64,000 bases of DNA from Mycogone perniciosa. Taxonomy: Eukaryota; Ascomycota; Sordariomycetes; Hypocreales; Hypocreaceae. Of the stretch, positions 32,795-45,100 are shown piece after piece. Under the pieces are notes generated by a model that did no database searches, was not told the DNA's origin, and saw only the letters and a list, made by a program, of their open reading frames with translations. Both the position numbers and the translations under genes were made by a program. Numbering within the stretch: position 1 is the first letter of the stretch; every line of letters starts with the position of its first letter. The stretch is taken from positions 168,426 through 232,425 of the forward strand of contig JAOALB010000090.1 of the NCBI GenBank assembly GCA_025331125.1, written 5' to 3'.

Positions 32795-35700
32795 ATGACT
32801 TCAGATATCAAGACGCTCTTCCAAAACGCCCCGCGATACTTGACCTTGAGTGCTGCCAAAGAGGAGTGGGATAGGAAGCGGCCAACACCCTCGAATTTTG
32901 TGCGAATCCCTCCTCCCAGTCGGCCTGGCAACGTCCAAGATGATCCTGATACGACTGATCTGCCGACTGGCTATGAGCTCCTGCATTCATACTACGCCCC
33001 AGGTTTAGTTGCCAGCTCTGAGCACCCAGTAAATACCATCAACATCGTACAGAATATCGAGTCCAGGGGCGAAAATCTGCTGCTAGAGTCGAACCAAGAC
33101 TTCGTGGTTATCGCGCCGCAGTTCTCCTTGCCAGCAGGCGATATTCACAGCCTCTATCCTCCCCCAGGAAGCTCGGCGGCAGCTGCTATTCTACCACATG
33201 TCGTGTTCAACAATCCGCATCTGCCATGGGAGCGTGAGGTGGTCGATCCCCAAAAGGAAAAGCAACCAGGGAGGGCTAGGACGCCATGGATGGCTCTTAT
33301 GGCATTCACGGCCGACGAGATTACTCTGGATCCGACAGAGCTCGTTGGCAATACCAGGATCTTCGCGTCAGACGCAACGCAGAGTTCGACTCTCGCCATC
33401 ACACAGACGCTCGGCGACCTGAACAAGGTCAAGCTCGAGAATGCAAAGAGCCCAGTGCCTTCTGGATCTGACCCCACAATAACTGCCGATTTTGTCTTCG
33501 TGAAGCCCAACATCTTCAACAACTACTTCACCCTGGATCCCGGCAAAGGGGGTGCCCCTGCTCACCAAACTCAGCCGGATCTGAGCATGTACCGGTTCAT
33601 GGCGCATTCAAGGGCCATCAATACGAAAGGCATGGCCAATGCCGGTATTCAGGATGATGGCATCTACAGTGTCGTCGTCTCTCGGCGCTGTGGCGTGTGG
33701 AACAACAAGACGCCAGTCCCCATTTACGTGCACCTGGTGTCGCTCGATGAAGTAGAACTTCTGACGCCTTGGCCAATGAGCGGTACTAAGCACGTTGCGC
33801 TCTGCTCGCTCTACAGCTGGACATATCGCTGCTTGCCTCCTGAGTCAGTCGACATCGCCGACGCCTTGAAGGAGCTTGCCGGCACCAAAGACATGCTAGG
33901 TGCACCCTTAGCCATCTACGATGACTGGGCCAGAGACCTCAAAGACCCTATTAAGCAAGCGTTAGGACAGAGGCTGAAAGACGGATTCACCATGTCACGC
34001 TATCTCGTCCAAACCGGAGAGCAGACTGCCGCGTTTTACAGAGGTCCCTGCACGCCGACGTCGGTGGAATGGCCCCTGACCGACGCATTCAAGATGCAGT
34101 CGACATACTCGTCCGACTTACAGATCCTGGACAGAACGCTTGGTATCATGGATGTCACCTACAGCACGGCCTGGCAGCTCGGGCGGACCCTTGGGCTCGC
34201 GGATCAGGCCTTCTTCACAGCACTCGGCCGCCTCAGAACTGCGATCCACAGCGTAGCCTTTGACAAGGCCAAAAGGGCGCTTCTGGGCTCTGCTCACCGG
34301 ACTGCAGCGGATGTGGTTGCCCATCTGCCCGAGTCGTTCAGTCGACTGGCGACCATCACAGCAACACACCATATCTCGCCTGAAAAGAGATGGAACCGCA
34401 ATGTCTCTAAGAATTCTGCCGACCTGTCCTTGTGGTCACCCGAGATGCAAGCTGCATTTGCTACGGCGGCTAAGGAAGTGGCAGCAACATTTGCTGCCAG
34501 TCCAGACGGTGGTTACTATAACGAGCTGAATCGGGCTGCTTCACCAGACTACGCCGTTGTTCTCAAGTGGGTGCTCGACCGCAAGTTCCTCTTCGGTATT
34601 CCAGCACACTATCTCATCAGCGACCCTTTATACCTCCCAAAAGATTCTCTTCGCTACTTTCAGATTGATCAGAACTGGGCCGATGCGCTGGTGGACGGCG
34701 GTCTGAGTCTAGCGAACCACATTGAGCAGGACAACGACGTGATCCGCGGGGCCATTAAAGATGCTATAAATGCCTACAAACGCACGCAAGATCCGATACT
34801 GGGATACAAGCCGCAGATACCCACCTACGGCTTCTTCCTGAGGAGCGACATCGTCACCCAGTTTCCGGATCTTCACGTCGATATTCCCTTCACAACGGAT
34901 ACGCCCAAAGCGTCTCTGCTGCGCCATGAGAATATCGATGAAGGGGTAATGCTCGTCCTGCTGGACCGCCTGCCCGGCGACACAGAGCTGACACAGATGA
35001 CGCTCACGCAGCCGCCACATCAACAGCGCTTCGCCGCCGCCTCAACCGTAGGCATCGAGTTCGGCGCAGACCCCCCAGTGCTCACGCCGGAGTTTGAGGT
35101 AGAGTTCAAGTCCATCTTCACGGTGCCTGATCCGCCTCCACAGGACATGCAGCAGCAGTGCGGCCCTACCTATACCGAAGTACAGGGCACGATGTACGAC
35201 AACGCCGTCTTCAACTTTGACTCGCGCATGATTCAGATTGAGAACTTTGCCCATCATACCTACTGCAATCTTGTCACTAACATGAAGTCGGGCTACTTCT
35301 CAGACACATGCGCAACGGCGGCTATGATGGCTATTCAGCTGAACGATCCGGTCTACAGCATCACGATTGACTTCCCGGGTACGTTGCCGCCTGTCTTACC
35401 TCCCAAGCCAACGATGGTCGCAGAAGAGGTCCACACGCGAGTAGAGGGGCCCAGTCTTCTCCAAATGGTTGGCCTAAGAGATCGGACAGCGGTGTCTGCC
35501 ATGTACAGGGAATGGGCTGCATCTCGAAGGGCAACAGCCAGCATGACGACGTCGTCCACAGCTCGGTATCAGCCAGCATCATCAGCGCATAGCACTGCGC
35601 CTCCTCGGCTGCCGCCACCGCCGCCTCACTACAGACGCACACCCCTAATAGTAGGATCTCCACGTCCTCCTGCCGACCCTCCATCGTTCGCAGATAAACC

Positions 35701-36229
35701 CAACTTTCAATATGGCGTCTGGCCCATCGGTTCCATCGCCAGCGGGTCTGCGCCAACCAATCCACCCCCAGTGCCGACCCGATCCGGCATCTCTCAGGAC
35801 CTTGTCATCTCGCTTGTCCTTCCGCAGGACCAGCGTGAGATAGGCAATTTCTCGCTCATCGAGATTCGCGTCGTTATCCCCTACGGCCCCAAGGACAACC
35901 CTGCGAGGCGCACCAACCTCTTTTGTAAGTACAGCGGCGGCGGGCCCATCATGTTGAGCAATCTGCGCTTCAACGTCCAGGCCGTCTACCCGAAGGATCA
36001 GAATGAGCCCGTCATGTGGCTGCGTATCCTGCCGCGGCGCGTTGCGGGCAATGTGCAAATCCAGGTGATTGACGAGATGAGTATCCTGTTGCCCGAGGTG
36101 GACGTGAACCAATACACACAGCCAGACATGTTTGTCCAGTTTACCTTTCAAGAGTTTTACACCTTCCAGCCGAACAAAAGTTTTGACTCGCCAGTCAAGG
36201 TAGCTTTGGATACGAGTCGGCCGCCTTGA
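32795..36229 (+). CDS. Giant intronless protein of unknown function (1144 residues)
   Basis: One open frame of 1144 codons with ATG 32795 (MTSDIKTLFQNAPRYLTLSA), no signal peptide and no membrane segment. The first 900 residues are mixed alpha/beta with recognisable but unassigned blocks (SMYRFMAHSRAINTKGMANA, LCSLYSWTYRCLPPESVDI, DRKFLFGIPAHYLISDPLYL). A Pro/Ser/Thr-rich linker (about 920-1000, RLPPPPPHYRR) leads to a compact C-terminal domain of about 145 residues (DLVISLVLPQDQREIGNFSL to the end), probably a beta sandwich. The plan of large body, Pro-rich linker and C-terminal domain is shared with the divergent 1430-residue protein, although I see no clear sequence identity. With no introns in 3.4 kb it differs from the split genes around it. 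I do not recognise a family; a structural or carrier role in the neighbouring module is only a guess. Confidence 0.9.
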   Translation: MTSDIKTLFQNAPRYLTLSAAKEEWDRKRPTPSNFVRIPPPSRPGNVQDDPDTTDLPTGYELLHSYYAPGLVASSEHPVNTINIVQNIESRGENLLLESNQDFVVIAPQFSLPAGDIHSLYPPPGSSAAAAILPHVVFNNPHLPWEREVVDPQKEKQPGRARTPWMALMAFTADEITLDPTELVGNTRIFASDATQSSTLAITQTLGDLNKVKLENAKSPVPSGSDPTITADFVFVKPNIFNNYFTLDPGKGGAPAHQTQPDLSMYRFMAHSRAINTKGMANAGIQDDGIYSVVVSRRCGVWNNKTPVPIYVHLVSLDEVELLTPWPMSGTKHVALCSLYSWTYRCLPPESVDIADALKELAGTKDMLGAPLAIYDDWARDLKDPIKQALGQRLKDGFTMSRYLVQTGEQTAAFYRGPCTPTSVEWPLTDAFKMQSTYSSDLQILDRTLGIMDVTYSTAWQLGRTLGLADQAFFTALGRLRTAIHSVAFDKAKRALLGSAHRTAADVVAHLPESFSRLATITATHHISPEKRWNRNVSKNSADLSLWSPEMQAAFATAAKEVAATFAASPDGGYYNELNRAASPDYAVVLKWVLDRKFLFGIPAHYLISDPLYLPKDSLRYFQIDQNWADALVDGGLSLANHIEQDNDVIRGAIKDAINAYKRTQDPILGYKPQIPTYGFFLRSDIVTQFPDLHVDIPFTTDTPKASLLRHENIDEGVMLVLLDRLPGDTELTQMTLTQPPHQQRFAAASTVGIEFGADPPVLTPEFEVEFKSIFTVPDPPPQDMQQQCGPTYTEVQGTMYDNAVFNFDSRMIQIENFAHHTYCNLVTNMKSGYFSDTCATAAMMAIQLNDPVYSITIDFPGTLPPVLPPKPTMVAEEVHTRVEGPSLLQMVGLRDRTAVSAMYREWAASRRATASMTTSSTARYQPASSAHSTAPPRLPPPPPHYRRTPLIVGSPRPPADPPSFADKPNFQYGVWPIGSIASGSAPTNPPPVPTRSGISQDLVISLVLPQDQREIGNFSLIEIRVVIPYGPKDNPARRTNLFCKYSGGGPIMLSNLRFNVQAVYPKDQNEPVMWLRILPRRVAGNVQIQVIDEMSILLPEVDVNQYTQPDMFVQFTFQEFYTFQPNKSFDSPVKVALDTSRPP

Positions 36230-37553
36230 TGCAAGACGTGCCTTTTTTCCTTCTCCCTCCTTTCCTGCCAATTGTTTGAACGTCAAGGACAGACTGTGAC
36301 TATGCCCTGGGGAGGGCTCTCTCAAATTGAAGATATAATTATTTGAATACATAAGTGTTGTTCCAAAAGAAAATCATGTCTTTTGACTAGTATAACGTTA
36401 TCTTGTCTCAAAGTTTCTAACTATAGCATCTCTATGTTCGAGTCTCACATGTCTGCTCGACGAGGGCACGCTACAAGCTCGTAGACTTGCTGTCTCGCTG
36501 ATAACATCGGGACTCTGAATACTCCTACTATTATGTCCGGATACCGCGATCTAGGCGTACTAGTGGCGTTATCCCAGCCGGCCCGGTCGGCCCGCTCAAG
36601 AGCCCCTGTCATATCCGACAGATGTCCCCGGTTTAGCGATAGGGCTGATCGTGTCCGAGGTAGGTATCTTTGCAGCAGACGGTAGATTTCACACGGTGCT
36701 AGCCAGCCTTACGAACAGACACTCCCCACCATATCGGGTCCTTCCATGTTCAGCCAACGTCAATAGCGTCCGTCCTGTGCACAAGGTTAATTCAGTCCCG
36801 AGAAGCTAAAGAAGGAAGAAGAAGCAAGGCCTCTTATTCAGAGCCTGATTGGTTGAGAAACGGCCTACGCCACGAGGTTCTAGATTCTCAGATTTGAGAG
36901 AGGCGTATGCGATGACTTGCAACTTGAGTCATTAAATCCACTTCAGCCCGTTTTCCCACTATAACGGCCTCTAATAGACTTTAGTCACAAGGCTGAGTGA
37001 GTCAACCCCGCAAGTGATACAACTCAAATATAGTCACTATTGGAGAGAGCTGAATAGTTCTGTAATTCGTAGCATCAGGATGTCGCAAAAGAGACGTGAC
37101 CAAGTTGGTGAGAAGAGCGAAAATCAAAGAACTACTACTTCTTAGGGTTCAAACAGATTCTCGTGAGCATAACCGAAGGTCTTAAGCTTCCGTTGTCTCC
37201 GGAAGTGCCTTTCTCGTCGCTTGATCGCCTGACTGCCTCACAGGGACTACAGGTCGGGTACATGAGACGTGCGGCCATGAGTGTGTGTGAGTGCAATTTG
37301 AGGCGTTCGCGGAAGCAGGTGAAAAGAGGCAGAAAGGATGGGAAAAGGACAAGATTCTTCTAAAGTGGCTCGCTAGTTTATGATGATGAAGCAATCTTGC
37401 GGCAAGAAACCTCGCTCCCCAATCAGTATAGGGGCATTGACCAAGGTCTGTAAGCTTCCCTCACTCCGGTCTCAGTTGTTTGCTGGCTTGCTGGCTCCTT
37501 GAATATCGAGACTGAACCTGTATCTTGCGTACTGTATGAAATTATAGACCAGA
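36230..37553. other. Intergenic region between the 1144-codon gene and the lectin-like gene
   Basis: 1.3 kb with no supported gene. The frame at 37163-37363 is short and unlike any protein. The segment has mixed composition and no repeat that I could see. It must include the lectin-like gene's promoter, but no TATA box is evident. Confidence 0.5.
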
Positions 37554-38615
37554 ATGGCTGCCATCGCAAGTCACTTCAACCCGGACGGTTCCACGCCGGA
37601 TCAAATCCTGGTCTTCTACAATGACAATTATGCGCAGCTCGGCTTCGAGCTCGTCCAGGCGTCGTCGACAGACGATGTCACGTATTCCAGCGCCAACGAC
37701 AGTAGTAAGGGGTTCATCAGGAACCCATCGCAGCTAGCCGTTGTTCACTTTAAGCGTCTCGTGAGTACCTACCGAGTGAAAACACAGAAAGAGAGCTGAT
37801 AAATTTCACACCAGACGCGCGCTTATGCCATTGGAGATGAGAAGAGCGCCATTGTTCTAATCAGCCCAGGGTTCAAGGACATTAATCTTACCACTGAGAG
37901 AACTTATGGCAGTCTTGCCGCGTGCGGTGATGATGGGAGCCAGGCTTGGCTCTTCTATCTCAAGTATGTTGGTAGTGTGCAATCCCCAATTCATTTGTGC
38001 ATGTCGTTACTGATGGAGAGAGAAAAGGGGTAATCCAATGAACGTTATCCAGTATGATCTCAAGAACAAGGTGCCGACCGCTCTCAACATCCAGAATGTC
38101 ATGGACAAGACTGCTCTGGCTGCCTGTTACGACCGGACGAGCAAGAAACGCTATCTGATCTGCCAGTCGAATAATCCATCACCCAACTTGTTGCTCGTCT
38201 CGGGTGGACTCGGTGAGTTCCCAGCTCCCCTTACTATTCTGACAAAAGGAGCGGAAGAGAGAAGAGAAAAATAGCAAGACTGATGTTCTGTTTCACAGTC
38301 GAGGGGGTCGATAACAGCGACGTGGCGGCGCCTAACACGCCCATCGCCGTGTGTGCGAACCCTACGCGCTCCCAGATCCAGATTTACTTCAAGAACAACG
38401 CGGACGGCTTCGTGCACCGCATCTCGTGGAGCCCGGACAGTGGGTTTTCTGACAGCAAGAAGGTTGGTGAGGCGCTTATGGACCCCTTTACCACCATCTC
38501 CGCCACGGCCTCGCCTGACGGCAGCGTTGTGCATGTATTTTACGTCTACCAGCAGGATGAGAGCACGCGCGCCCTGGCTCATGTTATTGACAATTGGGTT
38601 GATATTACTATCTAG
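37554..38615 (+). CDS. Fucose-specific-lectin-like beta-propeller protein
   Basis: Four exons, 37554-37760, 37815-37963, 38028-38212 and 38299-38615, encode 285 residues; all phases agree. The chain is made of repeated short blades ending in aromatic or hydrophobic strands: DQILVFYNDNYAQLGFE, SQAWLFYL, RSQIQIYFKNNADGFVHRIS, GSVVHVFYVYQQDESTR. This is the pattern of the six-bladed fungal fucose lectins (AAL/PF07938 type, usually about 310 residues). There is no signal peptide, which fits cytoplasmic fungal defence lectins that bind fucosylated glycans of nematodes and other grazers. The second intron's acceptor (AAAAG) is weak and was chosen for frame. It lies in the same orientation as the metallo-beta-lactamase/DUF6603 gene, 0.5 kb upstream of it. 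The ligand is not proven. Confidence 0.65.
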
Positions 38616-39107
38616 TTTTAATCAGTTTGGTGGCAGAGATGCCAACAGTAAGGGGGTAATGAGTAGGTTGCAGACTTGCAGCAGCACGAAGCAAAGATCA
38701 GAAATAACTGATCTCAAGACTGTGATATTTGCAAATTGCAAGGATGTATTAATTTTAGTTTCTACGCAACATGTCCAATACTGTGTGATATTCCCATTCT
38801 TCAAATTCGAGAATTTCTTTTGATCGTCATGCTCTCAATCATACGTAGTTCGGCAAAGGGTGCATTTGCAAGTGGGTTGAATCCAGCTCCCATGGACCCT
38901 GTGCTTTGCATGTGCTTTAACTCAACTTAATATTGGCACCTTCAGCAGTCAATTATGACATGTCCCGAGCGTCACCTCGATACCGTATCGGCTAAAAGGG
39001 GGCTAGAAGGGAGTTAAAAGGGACCCCATGGACTGGCATTCTGAACACCTCTCCACGCCCATGCACCTGTTCGCTTTCTAAACCATCTCTGGACCCAAAC
39101 CTGCCAA
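38616..39107. other. Intergenic region upstream of the MBL-DUF6603 gene
   Basis: 490 bp of AT-rich flank, with the short repeat GGGGCTAGAAGGGAGTTAAAAGGGA near 39000. No gene is seen. Confidence 0.55.
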
Positions 39108-42100
39108 ATGTCAGCCATTGATAACTACTATGTCAGGTCGTACCATTTCAACGTGCAAGCCGGTGATGCTGCTGTGCACATGCTCGTGCAGTTTGACACG
39201 GAAACGATTCTCTCTGCCGTTCTCATCGATGGCGGTAAGGGCGCAGATAACAACCTACAAATCCTCAAGGACTTTATTAAAGACAGGAGCCTGAAGTTTG
39301 ACGCCGTGATCGTGACTCACTGGGATAGCGATCACTATCTCGGTATCTACAACCTGCTGGAACAAGATGTAAGTGTCTCGCTTGTAGACCTGTGAGGCTG
39401 TGACCCCTGAGGCAGTCGAGACAGTCGGTTGCTAACTTGATAAAGTATAAAGATTATGGTAAGCCAGGCAACTGGAAGCCGAAACTATTCAGATATAGGG
39501 GCAATAATCCCCTAACGCACTTCTACTGCCCTTACTTTGGCAAGCAGAAGGGAGCGAAAGCCCCGAAAAGATCGTATACCAAATTCACCACCAACAGAGA
39601 TGGCGATCAACTCAACGTCCAGCTCGATGGCCTGCCACTGTTTACAAACATTGCTATTCTGCACAGCGGTCCACATATCGGGACTGACTTTTTCAACCCG
39701 GTCGACATTCAGCGTAAGTCCGAGTCCGACCTCCTTCCGGTGTAATACTAGAGACTTCGAATTGTTAATAACTGTTTTTTGTCCTCCGACTACAGCTTCA
39801 CCTGGAGAAGCCGCTAGATTCACCACACCAAATCTGCTATACCAGTGGCACCAGAAGAGAACCTGGCACAAGACAACACACCCGGGCGCTCCTGGTTTGT
39901 ACTGCGTGGCGCAGAACTGGACATGCATTGGCGGGGTTCCCACTCCAGGACCCTTGTCAGACATAGATCCTGCTGATGTCGACATTGTCAGTTGCCTCCC
40001 CCCCCCTCTCTCTATCTCTATGCAGCATCCCCTGACAAGAAGATGATAAGCCTGGCGTCTTGGGTACCGAAAGCTCGACCCCGACGAATCAGACTTCGAT
40101 CGCCGCCATGGTCATCTGGGACGATGGCGCCATCAGCCTCTACACGGCTGGTGACCGTGACGATCCGCGCGAGATCCCCATTGTGAAGTGGTCAGGGTGC
40201 ACCGGTGGCCCTGGAATAGGCGACAATGTGACGACGGTGAAAGCGAGTCACCATGGTGCTTGTACATCGTCACCCACGACCCTCTTCGATAGCTTTAACC
40301 CGCAGAACGTCATCATCTCTTCGGGACCAGACTATGGACATCCCCGTGAGCAATCTTTTCTCATCCGTGACAGTACCTTCACTAACGGCAGAGGCTGAAG
40401 GATGGGAGTTTATCATGTTCGTTGAGGCGTGGAACAAGTTGAACTTGGTCAAGGCTGGGCTTCGAAATGACGACTACCGAAAGTTTGAGAAGCCGCTCTT
40501 CTCGACCATTTTCCCGTATTGGCTGGCCAAGGAAGGGGGCAAATGGGTCGAGCTAGCGGCCAACAAGATGTCGACCGCGGCCTTCGATGAAGTCAAGTAT
40601 TATGTCCCCTTCCAGAAGGCCATCGTGGATAAGTACGCAGAGGTGAACAGACTCTCCACAGTCCAGATAAACAATCAAAAGGTCACTTTGGTCAACCCCG
40701 TCAGTGCGTACTGGGCCAAGTTGTTTCAGCACCGAACGAAAAAGCTGCAGTGGATCGCTACGAAGGCGGCTCCTTATTGGAAAAGTCTCTCTCTCACGGA
40801 TCCCAGCGCGTACCCGGACATGGAAGCTAAATCGTGGGTTTACGGGGATCACATTCAGGTGGCCGGTCGTCGGAGCACCTCAGTAAACTGGATACGTGTG
40901 AACCATACCCACCCTTGGTATCAGGACGGGAATGTCTTTGTCCGGTTCCAGAACAACAGGGAGGAGATGTTACGGGACAATGGAAACAATATGGAGCCTA
41001 CAGCGGCAGCGAAGATCACTACTACCACGGATAGTGATGACGCCGAGGCGTTTCCAATCCCGCAGCCTGAAGCAAGAGGAACGTTCCCGAGCGGAGGTTG
41101 TGTGCTGGGGTCAGCCGACATCTACGACGACCCAAACATCAACCCAGACGAGCAGTCCAACCCGACTCCCGGGTCCGGGATCAGACCCAGTCCGCCACCC
41201 ATCCCGGCCTACCCTTCCCGCGTGCAATGGGCCTCTGGAAAATACTTTTACAGCGCGCGTGTACAGCCTGCACCGAGTGGCGCCGGCATCACTGCCCAGG
41301 AGTGCGACGTGGACTCGGATTTCGGATATTTCCTCCCAGCACTGCATACGGGCTTGATCGGTCTGTCAGCTACCCCTGAATCGGGAGGCCAGTGGTTCAC
41401 GGTGCTGGACGACGGGGATCTGCAGCAGTGGTTCGGCATAGCATTGGGCATGAAGTCTGGGGATATGAAGGTGATGACTGACAACCCTACCGCTCCAACC
41501 AAGTTCTCCGACTTGCAGATGACACTCCCTTCTTCGGTATTCACTGGAGGTGATCTCGTATTCAACGTTAGTTCGGTTGCTGTCGCGTTCCAGCAGCAGC
41601 CCGGCGATATCATTGCGATCCCTGGCGTCATCGTGGACCAAACAATGACCATCCTCGGCCTCGACCCCCGGAATGGGGCCAAAGTGAACACTACAACCGA
41701 CGATCTGTTCAAATACATATCCCTGAAGCGATCCGCGAAGTTGAATATGATTCCCAACATGAACCTGACGCTCGAAAGTAGCCAGTCAGCAGGACGGCGA
41801 AATGCCATCTGGTTCGTGCCCGGCGACAACTATGCAACCATGTTCCGCACCATCTGGACGGTAGGCAGTAGTATCGAACTGCTCAACAATTTCCTGACTG
41901 GCTTTCACTTGGGAATTAAAGTCACTACGGCCGAGGTCATCGCCTTCAAGCGCGTCACCTGGAGGATTACTGCCTCTCCTCTCGCCAACGATTCAGGGGT
42001 GGCCCAACTCGATGGTTCGTATGCAGTCATCGGCCTGGCTGTCACCATCAAGGGGATCACTCTCAGGTCCTACCTGACGCTCAAACAATTCGGTACCGAG

Positions 42101-45100
42101 CTGAACGTCATCTGCGACAATGGACCCTCGCTAGGCGATCTGATCGACTGGGTCCTGACTCCGTTTACTGGAAATGGCAACAAGCCCAATGGAAGTGCCG
42201 TGACGGACTGGATGGGCAGTATTGGAAACAATATTAGGCCGCGACTGCTGACGGTTTTTCTGGACGAAAAGGATAACCTGTCATACTGCGAAGTCGCATT
42301 TGAGATTGACCTGTCTCTCGGACATGATCCATCAAAGGCTGGGATTGTGGCGTCCCTGTTCTCGTTCTGTTGGAGTGCTGATTCGGGCATGGTGCTTGCT
42401 GGCAATTTCTTTCCCCGTACGTTTCTTTCTTTCCTCCCTTCTTCCTTTCGCGTCGAATCCCTTTCCTTTGAAGAAGAAATTGAGCTGACGAAACAAACCA
42501 ACAAACAGACGCTCCGCCCCTGCCGTTCGAGAAGCTCCTGGTCCCGGGATATGAGAACTACAAGGACCTCCAGCCAGATGTCACCAACGCCGTTGATGAG
42601 ATCCGTCTGGCAACTCTGATCCCCGGCGTGACCATCGAAGAGATTCCGGGGCCTCTTGACCTGGCCATCAAGTCGGCGTCCTTCTCCGTGTCAGCCGACG
42701 AGCTTGGGTTCCAAGCAGTCATCACCACTTCCGATGACGCCGTGCCGCCAACTCAGAAGGTCCCCCATCTGCGACTGGGCCTCTTGAGCTTGGGTGCCAC
42801 TTACTCCAAGCCCTCAGGACCGAGCCTCACGTGCTGCCTCAGTGTCAGCCTCACCGGCAAGGACGGTGACAGCTCTTCCATAGAGGCCATGCTAATCGGC
42901 AGACTGATCTACATGAGGACAGGCGATGCACAAAGGGCGGCTCAGACGAGGAGACTGCCCCGAGAGTCAGATAAGACAGCGTCATGGCAGGTCAGCGCAC
43001 ACATCCAGGATCTGCAGGTGGGGACCCTGTTTGAACTGTTCGACGCCGACTCGCAGGACGGTGTCTTGGGACTCATTGGGCATATCGAGATCGCATCCCT
43101 GGACCTCCTGTACAACTACAATGGCGGGGCGGCTACGGATTTCACCTTTTCGGGAACGCTGCTGCTGGGCCCCTTTGAGCTCGACCTGGAGTATCACTAC
43201 CCAGCTGATAAGCAATGGCATTTCCACGCGAGTTTGGGTATCAGTGAAGGTACTGAAGGCAGCATGACATTACGAGAGCTCATCGCATCACTTCACAATA
43301 CTAGTGGGAACCGTAACATTGAAGACTTCTCAGGGGTAGTGAGCTTGCCAGACTTTGTCGGAAATATCGTTGTCTCTGGTGGCAACGTCAGTCTAGATAT
43401 CCTGGTCAAGAGCTCAACTATTGGCGTTGATGTCCCTATTCCTACAGTGTTTTGTGTCGTCGACCTCAAGATTGATGATTTCCAGGTCCTGTTCGTTCAG
43501 TTCCAGGAGGGAAAGGCTGGGTCGAGTACCACTGCCAGTGCTCCAAGGAGACTGTTCCGAGCCGCCCTAACCGCACTGCCTGAAGTGGGCGGCATCCCCA
43601 TCATCGGCAAGATCACGCAGCCGTTTGACGAGATGTATTTCTTGTACGCCGCTGTCGGAGACGGTGGTGCTGGAACTGCCGCTCAGGGGGTGACGAGGGC
43701 CGAGTTGGCTGCCATGAACGCCGTCCTCCCGGCTGGCGCGCCTCCTTTGGTGGTCAAAGAGACAAGAGCCAAGCCGCAGCTGACTGACATTTTGATCACG
43801 CCTGGCGCCCATTTTGTGGTTGCCATCAACAGCCAGGGCAATTTGCCGACTGCCATTCTAGACTACGCCTTCGATCCAGAACAGAAGCCGAAGCCTTCCA
43901 CTGAGATGATAGCAACTGGTACAGTTGCCCTTGAAGATGATGCCCCCCCAGACGACAATTCCGGCAAGGCATCCCTGAAGAAGACTATCGGCCCGCTGAC
44001 ACTCGACAACATTGGACTGCAGTACAAGGACGGCAAGCTGGGCATCTTGTTAGATGCGACCTTCAAGATGGGGCCCATAGAGCTGGAGCTGCTCGGCTTC
44101 AGCCTCATGGTACCGCTCCAGGGCAACGTCATTAACTCCACCATCAAACCCTCAGTGAGTATCTCAGGGCTAGAGGTCTCGTTCAACAAGCCGCCTACCT
44201 CGATGGCGGGAATGTTTGCTGAGCTCGGAAACGATCTGTATGCCGGAGGGTTGAGCGTCACACTGGATCCGTACCTGTTCACCGCTGCCGGAGCATACGG
44301 CACAGTAACGGATCCTTCTTCGAAAGACACGTACAAGACGGTGGCCGTGTTCGCCCAGTGTCAGGGCCCGCTCGTCGAGCTCGAGTTTGCTCAGATAGCG
44401 GGCGTGTGCCTCGGGTTCGGGTACAACTCGCACCTGACGCTGCCCACGGTTGACAACGTGACCAGCTTCCCACTCGTCGAGAACAATACGCAGGTCACTC
44501 CCGGACAGAACGCTATAGACATCTTCAACGGGTTTCAACAGCAACCACAGGGAGATCCGCCAAAGGCGGTATGGATCGTGCCCCGACAGGACTCGGTCTG
44601 GCTGGCGGCAGGCATGGAGGTGACGGCCCTGTCCGTGCTGTCTATGAATGCCGTGGTGGTGGTCGAGTTCGACCCTAATGTCAAGTTGGGCATCTATGCT
44701 GATGCCGTCGGTTCGTTCCCCAACCAGGCTTCGGGAGACAAGTTCGTGTACGTCGAGCTGGGCATTGCTGGATCCGTCGACTTTGCTGCTGGGTCCATGG
44801 TGGTACAGGCCAAGCTGGCGCCCACGTCGTATATCCTCGACCCGTCCTGCCACCTGACGGGTGGCTTCGCGCTGTGCTACTGGTTCGGAAGCAATGCCCA
44901 CGCGGGTGATTGGGTGTTCACGATCGGGGGCTATCATCCGGCTTACAAACCGCCACCACATTACCCCGTGCCGGACCGACTGGCCATCTCGTGGACGCTT
45001 GACGGCAGTCTCTCCGTGTCGGGCGACTCTTACTGCGCAGTAACTCCCAAGGCTTGCATGGCGGGAGGAGCGCTGCACGTTTCGCTCAACCTGGGGCCTC

